A DNA stretch of 64,000 nt from SIG622 sp045604705. GTDB taxonomy: Bacteria > Bacillota > Clostridia > Oscillospirales > CAG-382. The stretch's first letter is position 1; each line of letters opens with the position of its first letter. Below the pieces are notes generated by a model. It did no database searches and was not told where the DNA came from. It worked only from the letters and a program-made list of their open reading frames with translations. Positions 52,551 through 59,814 of this stretch are shown here, in pieces. Both the position numbers and the translations under genes were made by a program. Location of the stretch: assembly GCA_045604705.1 (NCBI GenBank), contig JAZUOO010000043.1, forward strand, positions 13,970-77,969. The letters run 5' to 3'.

Positions 52551-54671
52551 ATGGTACGTAAATGTAACAAAATAATCGCTAAAAAAGAAATCGGTAAGTA
52601 CTGCGAAAGTGACTGCGCAGAATTTCACCCCGAGATCCTAAACAACAGTGAACACAACAACATTAAAGGCATAAAGCATATTCATATAGATAATACAGAT
52701 GAATACTGTTGCTGTGAAAGTGATAAAAAAGATAAATCGAAATACACGTGTGGATGTGACGAAGATGATAAAATCCATGCTCCACATATGTCCTGCGGCT
52801 GTTCCGAGTGCTGTCACGCCAACGACGAAGATGTATCCGGACTTTCAAAAATACTCTTAGCAGTCGGCGTACTGTTTCTCGTTTTAGCAGTCATAACGTC
52901 ATTTTTCAAGATCCGATTTATTCCGCAAATATTTTACTTTATTTCATATATTTCCATCGGTTACAAGACATTCCAATCGCTTGTACGTGCATTGAAAGAA
53001 AAGCAATTCTTCGGCGAAACTACCCTTATGACCGTTTCCTCGCTGGGTGCTATGATTATCGGCGAAATGATAGAAGGCTGTATGGTAATGCTTTTGTTCC
53101 GATTTGGAGAAATACTTGAACATAAAGCAATTGAAAAATCGGAAGATAATATTAAGCGACTTCTTGAAATGAGTCCGAAGATTGCAGAAAGAATACTCCC
53201 CGATGGTACTGTTGAAAAGGTATCACCCACAAATCTTGTCATTGGTGACATAGTTCTCGTAAAAGCAGGCGGCACCATTCCCTGCGACGGAGAAGTAATA
53301 GAAGGCTGTACAAATACCGACACATCATCCATCACAGGTGAATCAGTTCCCATGGTAGCGGAGCGAGGCTCATCCGTAAGATGCGGTTATATTTCCCTTG
53401 ACGGCTCATTAAAGGTTAAGGTTACTTCCTCATATGAAGATAACAGTTTTTCACGAATCCTTAATATCCTTTCGGAAAACAATAAAAGGAAATCTAAAAG
53501 CGAAACATTTTTTACAAAATTTGCACGGCTCTACACACCGATAGTTATTGCACTTGCCCTTGTTATAGTGGCGGCAGGCAGCATAATAACCGAAGATATA
53601 TCCTCATGGATATATAAAGGGCTTGTATTCCTTGCAACTTCCTGTCCGTGTGCCTTTGTAATATCCGTACCTCTCACATTTTTCTTCGGATTAGGTGAAT
53701 GCGCAAAAAACGGACTCCTTGTCAAAGGCTCGGAATATATTGAGAAAACTTCAAAGATCAATGTAGTAGCTTTTGATAAAACGGGTACTCTTACAAAAGG
53801 CGAGCCTGTTATAGTTTCGGTAATAACAGCCTTGGGATATGATGAAAACACCATAATATCCTACTGTGCATCCCTCGAAAAAAATTCTAATCACCCAATT
53901 GCGGCAAAAATAGTTGAATACGCCGAAGATCACTCTGTATCAACATTCGAGGCCACTGACATCCTTGAGATACCGGGTGAGGGGATTAGCGGTATCGTTA
54001 ACGGCAAAAAAATCAAATGCGGAAATCACAAAATAATCAAAAGCGATAACATTCTCAAAACAGACGATAACACGACTAAAGTTTATATTCTTCTTGATGA
54101 AACCCCAATTGGCGTAATTCAATTATCAGACACCGTAAAACCCGAAGCTCCCGAGGTAATGCGAAATCTGAAAAAACTTGGTATAAGCCGAATCCTAATG
54201 CTCACCGGTGATAATGAGGGAAGTTCAGCACAAACAGCGGAAATGTGTGGAATCACAGAAGTATTTTCATGCCTTGAACCGCATGAAAAAGCTAAAATAA
54301 CAGAACAGGCAAAATCCGAAAATACTAAAGGAATAACAGCCTTCATTGGCGATGGTATCAACGATGCTCCTGTATTATCTGTGGCAGATGTTGGAATAGC
54401 GGTGGGTAGCACTGGCTCCGATATATGTGTTGAAACTGCTGATGTGGTGATTCTTGGTTCAACACTTGAAGTTCTGCCGAAGGGGATCAGATGTACAAGG
54501 AAGATTATGTCCCGAGTTAAATTCAATATTTCCTTTGCGCTCATTGTAAAAGCATTGATACTTATCCTCGCTGTTTTCGGGATCGCAAATATGTGGACAG
54601 CCGTTTTCGGAGATGTGGGTATCACGGTAATAGTCATACTCAACGCACTTAGAAAAATAAGGATAAAATAA
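52551..54671 (+). CDS. cadA: Cd/Zn/Pb-exporting P1B-type ATPase
   Basis: 706 aa. No HMA domain; instead a His/Cys-rich N-terminal region of about 95 residues (CCCESDKK, CGCDEDD, CGCSECCH). About eight membrane spans follow with the metal-site motif SCPCAFVISVP, phosphorylation loop FDKTGTLTKG, NSNHPIAAKI (HP motif) and GDGINDAPVLSVADVGIAVG. FGDVGITVIVILNALR near the end supplies the conserved Asp of Zn/Cd/Pb pumps. It exports divalent heavy metals. Start ATG 52551 behind AAAGGAG. Operon with the ArsR gene. Confidence 0.92.
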   Translation: MVRKCNKIIAKKEIGKYCESDCAEFHPEILNNSEHNNIKGIKHIHIDNTDEYCCCESDKKDKSKYTCGCDEDDKIHAPHMSCGCSECCHANDEDVSGLSKILLAVGVLFLVLAVITSFFKIRFIPQIFYFISYISIGYKTFQSLVRALKEKQFFGETTLMTVSSLGAMIIGEMIEGCMVMLLFRFGEILEHKAIEKSEDNIKRLLEMSPKIAERILPDGTVEKVSPTNLVIGDIVLVKAGGTIPCDGEVIEGCTNTDTSSITGESVPMVAERGSSVRCGYISLDGSLKVKVTSSYEDNSFSRILNILSENNKRKSKSETFFTKFARLYTPIVIALALVIVAAGSIITEDISSWIYKGLVFLATSCPCAFVISVPLTFFFGLGECAKNGLLVKGSEYIEKTSKINVVAFDKTGTLTKGEPVIVSVITALGYDENTIISYCASLEKNSNHPIAAKIVEYAEDHSVSTFEATDILEIPGEGISGIVNGKKIKCGNHKIIKSDNILKTDDNTTKVYILLDETPIGVIQLSDTVKPEAPEVMRNLKKLGISRILMLTGDNEGSSAQTAEMCGITEVFSCLEPHEKAKITEQAKSENTKGITAFIGDGINDAPVLSVADVGIAVGSTGSDICVETADVVILGSTLEVLPKGIRCTRKIMSRVKFNISFALIVKALILILAVFGIANMWTAVFGDVGITVIVILNALRKIRIK

Positions 54672-54850
54672 ATTCATGACAACGTCTAAAAACATTCGTT
54701 TTATTTGAATATAAATTGAAAATTTACCAATTATATAATTGTAGCGATATTACATTCAAATTCCGTTTTTACTCAAAAAATATATTTGTTCAAGGATAGA
54801 ATATACAAAGCATAAAACGAAAATCTTCCCACTAATTTATATTTTTTCAA

Positions 54851-54880
54851 CACATAAAAAGAATATTGCAGTACATAGTA
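54851..54880 (+). promoter_or_regulatory. Possible sigma-G promoter of spoIVB
   Basis: CATAGTA (54874-54880) matches the sigma-G -10 (CATAMTA) in six of seven positions; CACATA 17 bases upstream is a weak -35. It would place the transcript start near 54888, consistent with the ATG at 54923 and not with upstream TTG codons. Confidence 0.35.
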
Positions 54881-54922
54881 AATAAGGTATCGAAAGATAC
54901 AGCAAAAAAGAAATGGTGGGAT

Positions 54923-56104
54923 ATGATGAAATCAAATAAAAAAAGAAATATATCGTTATTACTGACGACGGCACTGTCCGTTTTTGCCTTTATATCGGCA
55001 TTGGCATCCGGTGCTGCTGACAGAGTAATTCCTGATAACAAAACAATACCGGGAAGTATCGGCGTTTCATATTACAGTGACGGCGTAAACGACACAATAG
55101 TAAAGACACAGGCAAAAGCAACTGTGTTCGGTGTTCCGCTGAAAGACGTTAAGGTTGATGTGATACCGAAAATGCGTCTTATTCCCGGAGGTGATGTGTT
55201 CGGCGTTAAATTCTTTACAAAAGGTGTAATGATCGTAGGAATGTCCGATGTCGAGAGCAATCAGGGTATACTTAACCCTGCGGAAAAATCAGGACTTTGT
55301 GTCGGCGACAGTATTATATCTCTTAACGGCAGTGAAGTAAACACCGTTGAGGAAGTTGCGGAAATTGTGGAAAAAAGCGATGGCAAAAGCATTGCCGTCG
55401 AATATGAAAGGAATGGCGAGAGGGCTAGTACAACATTTGAGCCTTTAAAATCTTTGACCGATGGAAAATACAGATCCGGACTATGGGTCAGGGACAGTAC
55501 CGCAGGTATAGGGACAATAACCTATTACAACCCTGACAGCGGCGAATTTGCAGGTCTCGGGCACGGCATATGTGATATAGATACAGGAAAGCTTATGCCT
55601 ATGCTTAAAGGCAATATTGTGGATATAGATGTAAGGGACATCATAAAGGGAACAGATGGACTTCCCGGAGAAATAAAAGGTGAATTCGGGATTATCAGAA
55701 GGGGCGAGCTTTTTAAAAACACTGAGCGAGGCGTATTCGGAACACTGAGCGAGAGACCATCCTGTGCCTTTTCCGAACCTGTAGATATAGCACCGAGCGG
55801 TGAAATCAAAGAAGGAAAGGCGTATATATACGCATCACTGGGTGAAGAAGAAATTAAAAAATACGAGATTGAACTAACCAAGATATACCATAACGATTCC
55901 AAAACAAAAAACTTCATTTTCACTGTAAGAGACGATGAGTTGATCGCAAAGACAGGTGGGATTATTCAGGGAATGTCCGGTTCTCCCATTCTGCAAAACG
56001 GCAAGCTTATCGGTGCGGTGACACACGTGCTTGTAAATGATTCTACCAAGGGATATGGAATTTTTATAGAAAATATGTTAGCTGAAGCAGAGAAAATTAA
56101 ATAA
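54923..56104 (+). CDS. spoIVB: SpoIVB serine peptidase (sporulation signal protease)
   Basis: 393 aa from ATG 54923 (54926 also possible). An N-terminal anchor (ISLLLTTALSVFAFISALA) is followed by a PDZ domain (residues about 125-190, GLCVGDSIISLNGSEVNTV). The S55 SpoIVB domain has GLGHGICDIDTG with the catalytic His and GGIIQGMSGSPILQNGKLIG with the catalytic Ser. It is secreted from the forespore and triggers pro-sigma-K processing in the fourth checkpoint. Its last 104 bp before the final codons are repeated exactly at 59264-59367; the present tail ENMLAEAEKIK was probably brought by the inserted element, the ancestral tail being ENMLAENVK. Confidence 0.93.
   Translation: MMKSNKKRNISLLLTTALSVFAFISALASGAADRVIPDNKTIPGSIGVSYYSDGVNDTIVKTQAKATVFGVPLKDVKVDVIPKMRLIPGGDVFGVKFFTKGVMIVGMSDVESNQGILNPAEKSGLCVGDSIISLNGSEVNTVEEVAEIVEKSDGKSIAVEYERNGERASTTFEPLKSLTDGKYRSGLWVRDSTAGIGTITYYNPDSGEFAGLGHGICDIDTGKLMPMLKGNIVDIDVRDIIKGTDGLPGEIKGEFGIIRRGELFKNTERGVFGTLSERPSCAFSEPVDIAPSGEIKEGKAYIYASLGEEEIKKYEIELTKIYHNDSKTKNFIFTVRDDELIAKTGGIIQGMSGSPILQNGKLIGAVTHVLVNDSTKGYGIFIENMLAEAEKIK
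55974..56077 (+). repeat. Left copy of 104-bp direct repeat (spoIVB 3' region)
   Basis: Identical base for base to 59264-59367. It encodes the catalytic-Ser segment MSGSPILQNGK through to GIFIENM. Interpreted as the attL-side copy of an integrated element. Confidence 0.95.
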
Positions 56105-56110
56105 CGTGCA

Positions 56111-56146
56111 ACAGAAACACTCACTATTTTTGGTGAGTGTTTCTGT
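56111..56146 (+). terminator. Terminator after the rebuilt spoIVB
   Basis: ACAGAAACACTCAC (56111-56124) pairs perfectly with 56133-56146. The U-tract is weak. Confidence 0.65.
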
Positions 56147-56219
56147 CTAAAAACTTTTATAATTTTTTAGACAAAAAGCAAATAATGAACTTTTTAAGAA
56201 AATAAATTAACCTAAAAGG

Positions 56220-56248
56220 TTGACAAAACAAAATTTGTATGTTATAAT
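56220..56248 (+). promoter_or_regulatory. Consensus promoter of the element's XRE gene
   Basis: TTGACA (56220-56225), 17-base spacer, TATAAT (56243-56248). Confidence 0.9.
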
Positions 56249-56255
56249 GAGTTTG

Positions 56256-56270
56256 TGATTTGAAAAATCA
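56256..56270 (+). promoter_or_regulatory. Palindromic operator of the XRE gene
   Basis: TGATTT-GAA-AAATCA, a perfect 15-bp palindrome at the expected transcription start, fitting autorepression by the XRE protein. Confidence 0.6.
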
Positions 56271-56290
56271 TAATTTAGGAGGTTACAAAA

Positions 56291-56650
56291 ATGATTACTG
56301 CTTTTGGAAAATTCTTGCGTATCCTGAGAATGGATAACGGAGAAATTTTAAAAACTATGGCTGAAAAACTGGAAGTTACATCTTCATTTCTTTCTGCTGT
56401 AGAGAATGGTAAGAAAAAAATCCCTGCAGAATGGGCAGAAAAAATTAGCAATTTGTATTCCTTATCTAATGATAAGATTATCGAATTGCAAAATGCCATA
56501 AGCGAAACAAATGAATGTGTTGAAATTGGACTCGCAAACCTCAATTTCAAGCAGAGAGAATTAGCATTTTCGTTTGCCCGCAAGTTAAATGGCTTTACTG
56601 ATAATGAGTTGCAAAAGTTATGGCAAATTTTAAAGGAGGACAAAAACTGA
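56291..56650 (+). CDS. XRE-family repressor
   Basis: 119 aa. The N-terminal HTH (residues 1-60: FGKFLRILRMDNGEILKTMA, LEVTSSFLSAVENGKKKIP) is of the lambda/Cro type; the C-terminal half is helical and may oligomerise. AGGAGG precedes ATG 56291. It is followed after 3 bp by an ImmA/IrrE peptidase, the classic ImmR-ImmA pairing of mobile elements, in which the peptidase cleaves the repressor on damage or quorum signals. It probably silences the element's genes via the palindrome at 56256. Confidence 0.9.
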   Translation: MITAFGKFLRILRMDNGEILKTMAEKLEVTSSFLSAVENGKKKIPAEWAEKISNLYSLSNDKIIELQNAISETNECVEIGLANLNFKQRELAFSFARKLNGFTDNELQKLWQILKEDKN

Positions 56651-56653
56651 TTT

Positions 56654-57175
56654 ATGGCAAATGTGGTTGCGCAAGGCATATCAAGAAAAAAGATAAGGGC
56701 TTTTACCAAATATGTTCGTGAATTATGTGGAATGACAGACCGTATGTATTTCCCGGTAGTGGAGTTTCTTGAAATCATTCTACCTAATTTAATTGACGAT
56801 TTTACATACGAGATAGTTGAACATTCAGAAATGCCGGATAAAGAGGGCGAAACTATCCCAAGTCTTAATACAATTAAAATTCGTGAAGATGTTTACGAAA
56901 AAGCTACTCAGGGTGACGGCAGAGCAAGATTTACAATTTTGCACGAAGTCGGACACTTGCTTATGCATGATAATGATAGAGTTGCACTTTGCAGAAAATC
57001 GGACAATGCTCCTGTAAAAGCTTATGAGGATCCCGAATGGCAGGCTGATGTTTTTGCCGGAGAGCTTTTGATAGCAGAACATCTTGTCAAAGGTATGAGT
57101 GTAAATGAGATTGAAATTCGTTGTGGTGCTTCTCACGCTGCAGCAGAGTGTCAATATAAACAAATAAGGAGGTAA
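56654..57175 (+). CDS. ImmA/IrrE-family metallopeptidase
   Basis: 173 aa. TILHEVGHLLMH carries the HExxH-type zinc motif (HEVGH), with a downstream acidic ligand in EDPEWQADVFAGELL (COG2856 pattern). An N-terminal helical part (VRELCGMTDRMYFPVVEFLE) is typical. ImmA proteins cut XRE repressors to induce mobile elements. Start ATG 56654, 3 bp after the repressor stop, with AAAGGAGGACAAAAACTG overlapping the end of the repressor gene. Confidence 0.92.
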   Translation: MANVVAQGISRKKIRAFTKYVRELCGMTDRMYFPVVEFLEIILPNLIDDFTYEIVEHSEMPDKEGETIPSLNTIKIREDVYEKATQGDGRARFTILHEVGHLLMHDNDRVALCRKSDNAPVKAYEDPEWQADVFAGELLIAEHLVKGMSVNEIEIRCGASHAAAECQYKQIRR

Positions 57176-57180
57176 CAAAA

Positions 57181-57204
57181 ATGGGCAATCTCGGCTTCAC
57201 TTGA
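57181..57204 (+). CDS. Possible 7-residue peptide after ImmA
   Basis: AAGGAGGTAACAAAA, overlapping the end of the ImmA-like gene, is a very strong ribosome site and is followed by ATG at 57181, but the frame stops after seven codons (MGNLGFT). Either a truncated gene start or a leader peptide. Confidence 0.3.
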   Translation: MGNLGFT

Positions 57205-57213
57205 AAAAAGAAA

Positions 57214-57257
57214 AAACACATTAGAAAAGTTGCTGGTAACAACTAAACAATGTGTTT
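57214..57257 (+). other. Stem-loop 1 between ImmA and DUF4417 genes
   Basis: AAACACATT (57214-57222) pairs with AATGTGTTT (57249-57257), with an inner AGTTG/CAACT stem. No U-tract follows, so it is not a simple terminator on this strand. Confidence 0.5.
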
Positions 57258-57261
57258 CATC

Positions 57262-57313
57262 ACGGATATGCTGAACGCATACCTACTGGATGAGTATAGT
57301 TTAGCATATCCGT
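57262..57313 (+). ncRNA. Stem-loop 2, strong nested hairpin
   Basis: ACGGATATGCT (57262-57272) pairs perfectly with AGCATATCCGT (57303-57313); an inner ATAC/GTAT stem closes around CTACTGGATGA. It lies just before the DUF4417 gene leader and could be a small RNA or a leader control element. No known class recognised. Confidence 0.4.
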
Positions 57314-57385
57314 AAACAAAAATCAATAGATTGGAGTAATTTTTATGAAATTTATTATTTTTATGTTTACGGAGGAAACAAATTT

Positions 57386-58039
57386 ATGCAAAAAACTAAA
57401 TATGACGACGGATTTCACAGTTATTTGGTAAATGGTGCTGCAATAGTGGGCGAGCCGGGAATTCCGTTACTTATGGATTTGAAAAACACACAAATACCAA
57501 GAGATATAGTGCCTTTTGAAAAGGCAAAATCTCAAACTGACAAGCGAAAATATGTGCATTTTTATATGCACGACAAAGATTTTTCTGATGTACTAACATC
57601 AACAACTAAATATCTTGACTTACTTAAACAATTTGACGGAGTTATTACTCCCGATTGTTCCCTATTGATAGGACAGTCTAAATGTCTGCAACAAACAAAC
57701 ACATATTTTAATCGTGCTGTTGGATATTATTTTCAAAAGAACGGTATCCCTGTAATACCTAATATTCGTTGGAGTGATGAAAGTAGTTTTGAGTATTGCT
57801 TTTTAGGAGTACCAAAACGAAGCATTGTTTCTGTGAGTACACATGGGTGCATTCGTTCAAATGAACAGAAACGAATGTTCAAAGCGGGATTAAAAGAGAT
57901 GATAAAGATTCTTGAACCGACCGATGTTTTAGTTCATGGACATATGCCTGAATGTGTTTTTGCAGAATTTCAAAATGATGTTAAATTCCATCGTTACAAA
58001 AGTCAGTTTGAAAAAACTCACGAGAAAGAAGGTGCGTGA
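57386..58039 (+). CDS. DUF4417 domain protein
   Basis: 217 aa covering one DUF4417 domain: YLDLLKQFDGVITPDCSLL, NTYFNRAVGYYFQKNGIPVI, PNIRWSDESSFEYCF and ISTHG-like VSVSTHGCIRS, then PTDVLVHG. The family is found largely on phages and integrative elements and has no known function. Start ATG 57386 is preceded by GGAGG ten bases away; a short overlapping frame from ATG 57344 (behind TTGGAG) may couple its translation. It ends one base before the toxin-like gene in another frame, so the two may be one broken fusion or a coupled pair. Confidence 0.85.
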   Translation: MQKTKYDDGFHSYLVNGAAIVGEPGIPLLMDLKNTQIPRDIVPFEKAKSQTDKRKYVHFYMHDKDFSDVLTSTTKYLDLLKQFDGVITPDCSLLIGQSKCLQQTNTYFNRAVGYYFQKNGIPVIPNIRWSDESSFEYCFLGVPKRSIVSVSTHGCIRSNEQKRMFKAGLKEMIKILEPTDVLVHGHMPECVFAEFQNDVKFHRYKSQFEKTHEKEGA

Positions 58040-58040
58040 G

Positions 58041-58415
58041 TTGGGAACAAGCATATATAAAGGCGGAACTACAAAGCATCACAGTATATCAGATAATATT
58101 GGCAGTTTAAAATCGAACTATAAGTATTCAAAAGGATATTTTGGCGATAAAGGGCAAGGTCGAGACTTTACGAGAAATATTAGCAGTAACAATCCTGTTA
58201 AAACAGCCAAAGAATTCTATGATACCGCATCAAAAGGCGGAATAGAAACTACCTACGGCAAGGGAAAATATACCAAACTTTCCGATGGTACTATTATGTC
58301 GTATCGTGAAATATCATCATCAGATGGCACATCTGTAGTAGAAATAAATATACGACAAAGTTCAAATAGTGCTGGTGTGAAATTTCAAAAAATACATTTT
58401 GTGAAAGGGAATTAA
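58041..58415 (+). CDS. Toxin-domain-like protein (polymorphic toxin C-terminus)
   Basis: 124 aa if started at TTG 58041, six bases after AAGGTG. After a basic Gly/Ser-rich start (YKGGTTKHHSISDNI, GYFGDKGQGRDF), the C-terminal 65 residues read VKTAKEFYDTASKGGIE, then KYTKLSDGTIMSYREISSS, DGTSVVEINIR and GVKFQKIHFV. From memory this resembles the terminal toxin module of LXG/RHS-type polymorphic toxins (probably an RNase-like fold), but I cannot confirm it. No secretion domain is attached. One base separates it from the following gene, the arrangement of toxin and immunity genes. The frame is open upstream to 57936. Confidence 0.55.
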   Translation: MGTSIYKGGTTKHHSISDNIGSLKSNYKYSKGYFGDKGQGRDFTRNISSNNPVKTAKEFYDTASKGGIETTYGKGKYTKLSDGTIMSYREISSSDGTSVVEINIRQSSNSAGVKFQKIHFVKGN

Positions 58416-58416
58416 A

Positions 58417-58974
58417 ATGAAAAGAATAGATATGAGATTTGACCAAAACACATTGAAAAAGTGGATAGGTAAAAACTTTGTTAAATACAAGTGTGATCCA
58501 TTTGCTTATACAAATTCAGTAACAGCTATCGTAGGAATTTTTATCGACGATGAAGTCTATAAATTAACAAATATTCAAACTGCCGTAGATTATTTTGGAG
58601 TAAATGATGATTGCGGAGTTTTCACTTTAGAACAAACGGAAAGCAATGAGATAAAATCTTTGTTTGATAATGTTGAACCGGTTGAAACTCCAGTTTCTGA
58701 AATTATACAGAGAATAACTGTAATTAATGAAAATCAGCAAATATACAAAAACCAAGAACAAACTTACGATGTATGGCTGACACGTTGTATAATATTCCAC
58801 TTTTCAGATCGTGAAATATCATTTGAAAAAGACAATGTTCCGTTTTCGGAAGAGATAATTATTCGAAGGGGATATGAACTAAAAAATCAGTTGTCTGACG
58901 AGAAAGATTTTCTTGAAGGTTGGGATGATGAAATTATTCCACAGTGTTCAAGAGAATATATAGTCATCGAGTAA
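58417..58974 (+). CDS. Putative immunity protein of the toxin-like gene
   Basis: 185 aa, soluble and acidic, starting at ATG 58417 behind GAAAGGGAATTAAA. It has alternating strands and helices (AIVGIFIDDEVYKLTNIQTA, SEIIQRITVI, WLTRCIIFHFSD) and an acidic C-terminus (FLEGWDDEIIP). No family recognised. Size, charge and tight placement after the toxin-like gene suggest a cognate immunity protein; this is inference from context only. It is followed by a good terminator, so the unit DUF4417-toxin-immunity ends here. Confidence 0.5.
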   Translation: MKRIDMRFDQNTLKKWIGKNFVKYKCDPFAYTNSVTAIVGIFIDDEVYKLTNIQTAVDYFGVNDDCGVFTLEQTESNEIKSLFDNVEPVETPVSEIIQRITVINENQQIYKNQEQTYDVWLTRCIIFHFSDREISFEKDNVPFSEEIIIRRGYELKNQLSDEKDFLEGWDDEIIPQCSREYIVIE

Positions 58975-58984
58975 GCAAAGCTAC

Positions 58985-59014
58985 AAGGCAGGTTTGCAAG
59001 GTCCTGTCTTTTTT
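58985..59014 (+). terminator. Terminator of the element's cargo operon
   Basis: AAGGCAGG (58985-58992) pairs with CCTGTCTT (59003-59010, one wobble) and runs into TTTTTT. Confidence 0.75.
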
Positions 59015-59046
59015 GTAACAAAAATTGCATGATTTTTATTACAAAA

Positions 59047-59100
59047 GTGTGGCTCTCCAATTGTATAAATGCGGAAGTCCCATTTTATAAAAGTGATATT
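59047..59100. repeat. IS-end-like repeated motif
   Basis: TCCAATTGTATAAATG and TCCCATTTTATAAAAGTG are two imperfect copies in tandem, spaced like the multiple terminal repeats of IS21-family elements. No transposase is present. A decayed IS end is the best guess. Confidence 0.3.
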
Positions 59101-59221
59101 AATTTTTATTTGCATCGATGATTAACATCACATTAACCTCATTAGTATCACGATTAACCTCATAATTCGCTTCATTTCCGTCAAGATTTTCTTCATTTCC
59201 CTCATTATTACCTTCAAAATT
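59099..59221 (-). pseudogene. Fragment of a Glu/Asn-rich protein
   Basis: The minus strand reads 40 residues of Glu-Asn repeats (FEGNNEGNEENLDGNE, EVNRDTNEVNV) ending MLIIDANKN and stop, with a stop directly upstream. The repeat pattern is too regular for chance, so it is probably the tail of a lost mobile-element gene. Confidence 0.35.
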
Positions 59222-59263
59222 TCAATAATAAAGAAAATTGTTGTCCCCTATTGACAACAGTCG

Positions 59264-59367
59264 TGTCCGGTTCTCCCATTCTGCAAAACGGCAAGCTTAT
59301 CGGTGCGGTGACACACGTGCTTGTAAATGATTCTACCAAGGGATATGGAATTTTTATAGAAAATATG
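59264..59367 (+). repeat. Right copy of 104-bp direct repeat
   Basis: Exact copy of 55974-56077; marks the right end of the element. Confidence 0.95.
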
Positions 59368-59388
59368 CTGGCCGAAAATGTAAAATAA
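59264..59388 (+). pseudogene. spoIVB: Displaced original 3' end of spoIVB
   Basis: In frame it reads from the catalytic Ser (SGSPILQNGK) to IENMLAENVK and TAA. It has no start or promoter. Together with its terminator at 59394 it is the likely ancestral end of spoIVB, cut off by the insertion. Confidence 0.85.
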
Positions 59389-59393
59389 TACGC

Positions 59394-59434
59394 AAACCCG
59401 CCATTTAACGTAAGTGACGGGTTTAGTTTTTTAT
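59394..59434 (+). terminator. Original spoIVB terminator
   Basis: AAACCCG (59394-59400) pairs with CGGGTTT (59418-59424), followed by AGTTTTTT. Confidence 0.75.
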
Positions 59435-59732
59435 AAGCAATCGGAATGTTAAGAAATATAAACAAGACCCTTATGACATCCTATAAAAGACTATTGTGTT
59501 CTTGCAGCACAGCCCTCATTTTTCGCAAGAACATCGTAGTCATCCAATCAGGGATAAGTATTGATATTTTTTATTGTGTCCTGGATAGAGGTACAAAAGG
59601 ATGCAATTATTTTCTGCGTAATAGTTATATATATTTCAATATTATTCTTTATTATGTATATTAAAAAATTATTTATTGGAAAAACCGCATTCTTTTACTA
59701 ATTTCTACACAAGGGAAAATACCGTCGAAAAC
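59435..59732 (+). other. Non-coding gap with one hairpin
   Basis: AT-rich. The only structure seen is TGTTCTTGC (59497-59505) with its exact complement at 59525-59533 around a 19-base loop. A 72-codon frame here has no ribosome site and no protein-like composition. Confidence 0.5.
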
Positions 59733-59761
59733 TTGACATATCGGAATAATTGTGTTATAAT
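59733..59761 (+). promoter_or_regulatory. Consensus promoter of glycosyltransferase gene
   Basis: TTGACA (59733-59738), 17-base spacer, TATAAT (59756-59761). Confidence 0.85.
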
Positions 59762-59814
59762 AAATATAATTGTGAACAAATTAGTCATCCATTAACGGTG
59801 AAAGGAGAAATATA

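Larger units (their letters stand above)
55974..59367 (+). mobile_element. 3.29-kb element integrated in spoIVB 3' end
   Basis: The unit from one repeat copy to the next is 3290 bp. The left junction completes spoIVB with an alternative C-terminus and its own terminator; the right junction leaves a promoterless copy of the original 3' end with the original terminator. Cargo: XRE regulator, ImmA-like peptidase, two RNA hairpins, DUF4417 protein, toxin-like domain, putative immunity protein, then decayed sequence. No integrase or recombinase gene is present, so it is non-autonomous or decayed. The genes look more AT-rich than their neighbours by eye. Confidence 0.8.

Noticed and set aside
52105..54671. 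Metal-resistance operon as recently transferred
   Set aside because: No mobile-element sequence flanks it and its codon use looks like its neighbours by eye.
54866..54922. TTG at 54866 as spoIVB start
   Set aside because: No ribosome site, and it lies upstream of the likely forespore -10 box.
59446..59664. 72-codon frame after the original spoIVB terminator
   Set aside because: Poor composition, no ribosome site, and it runs through a hairpin.
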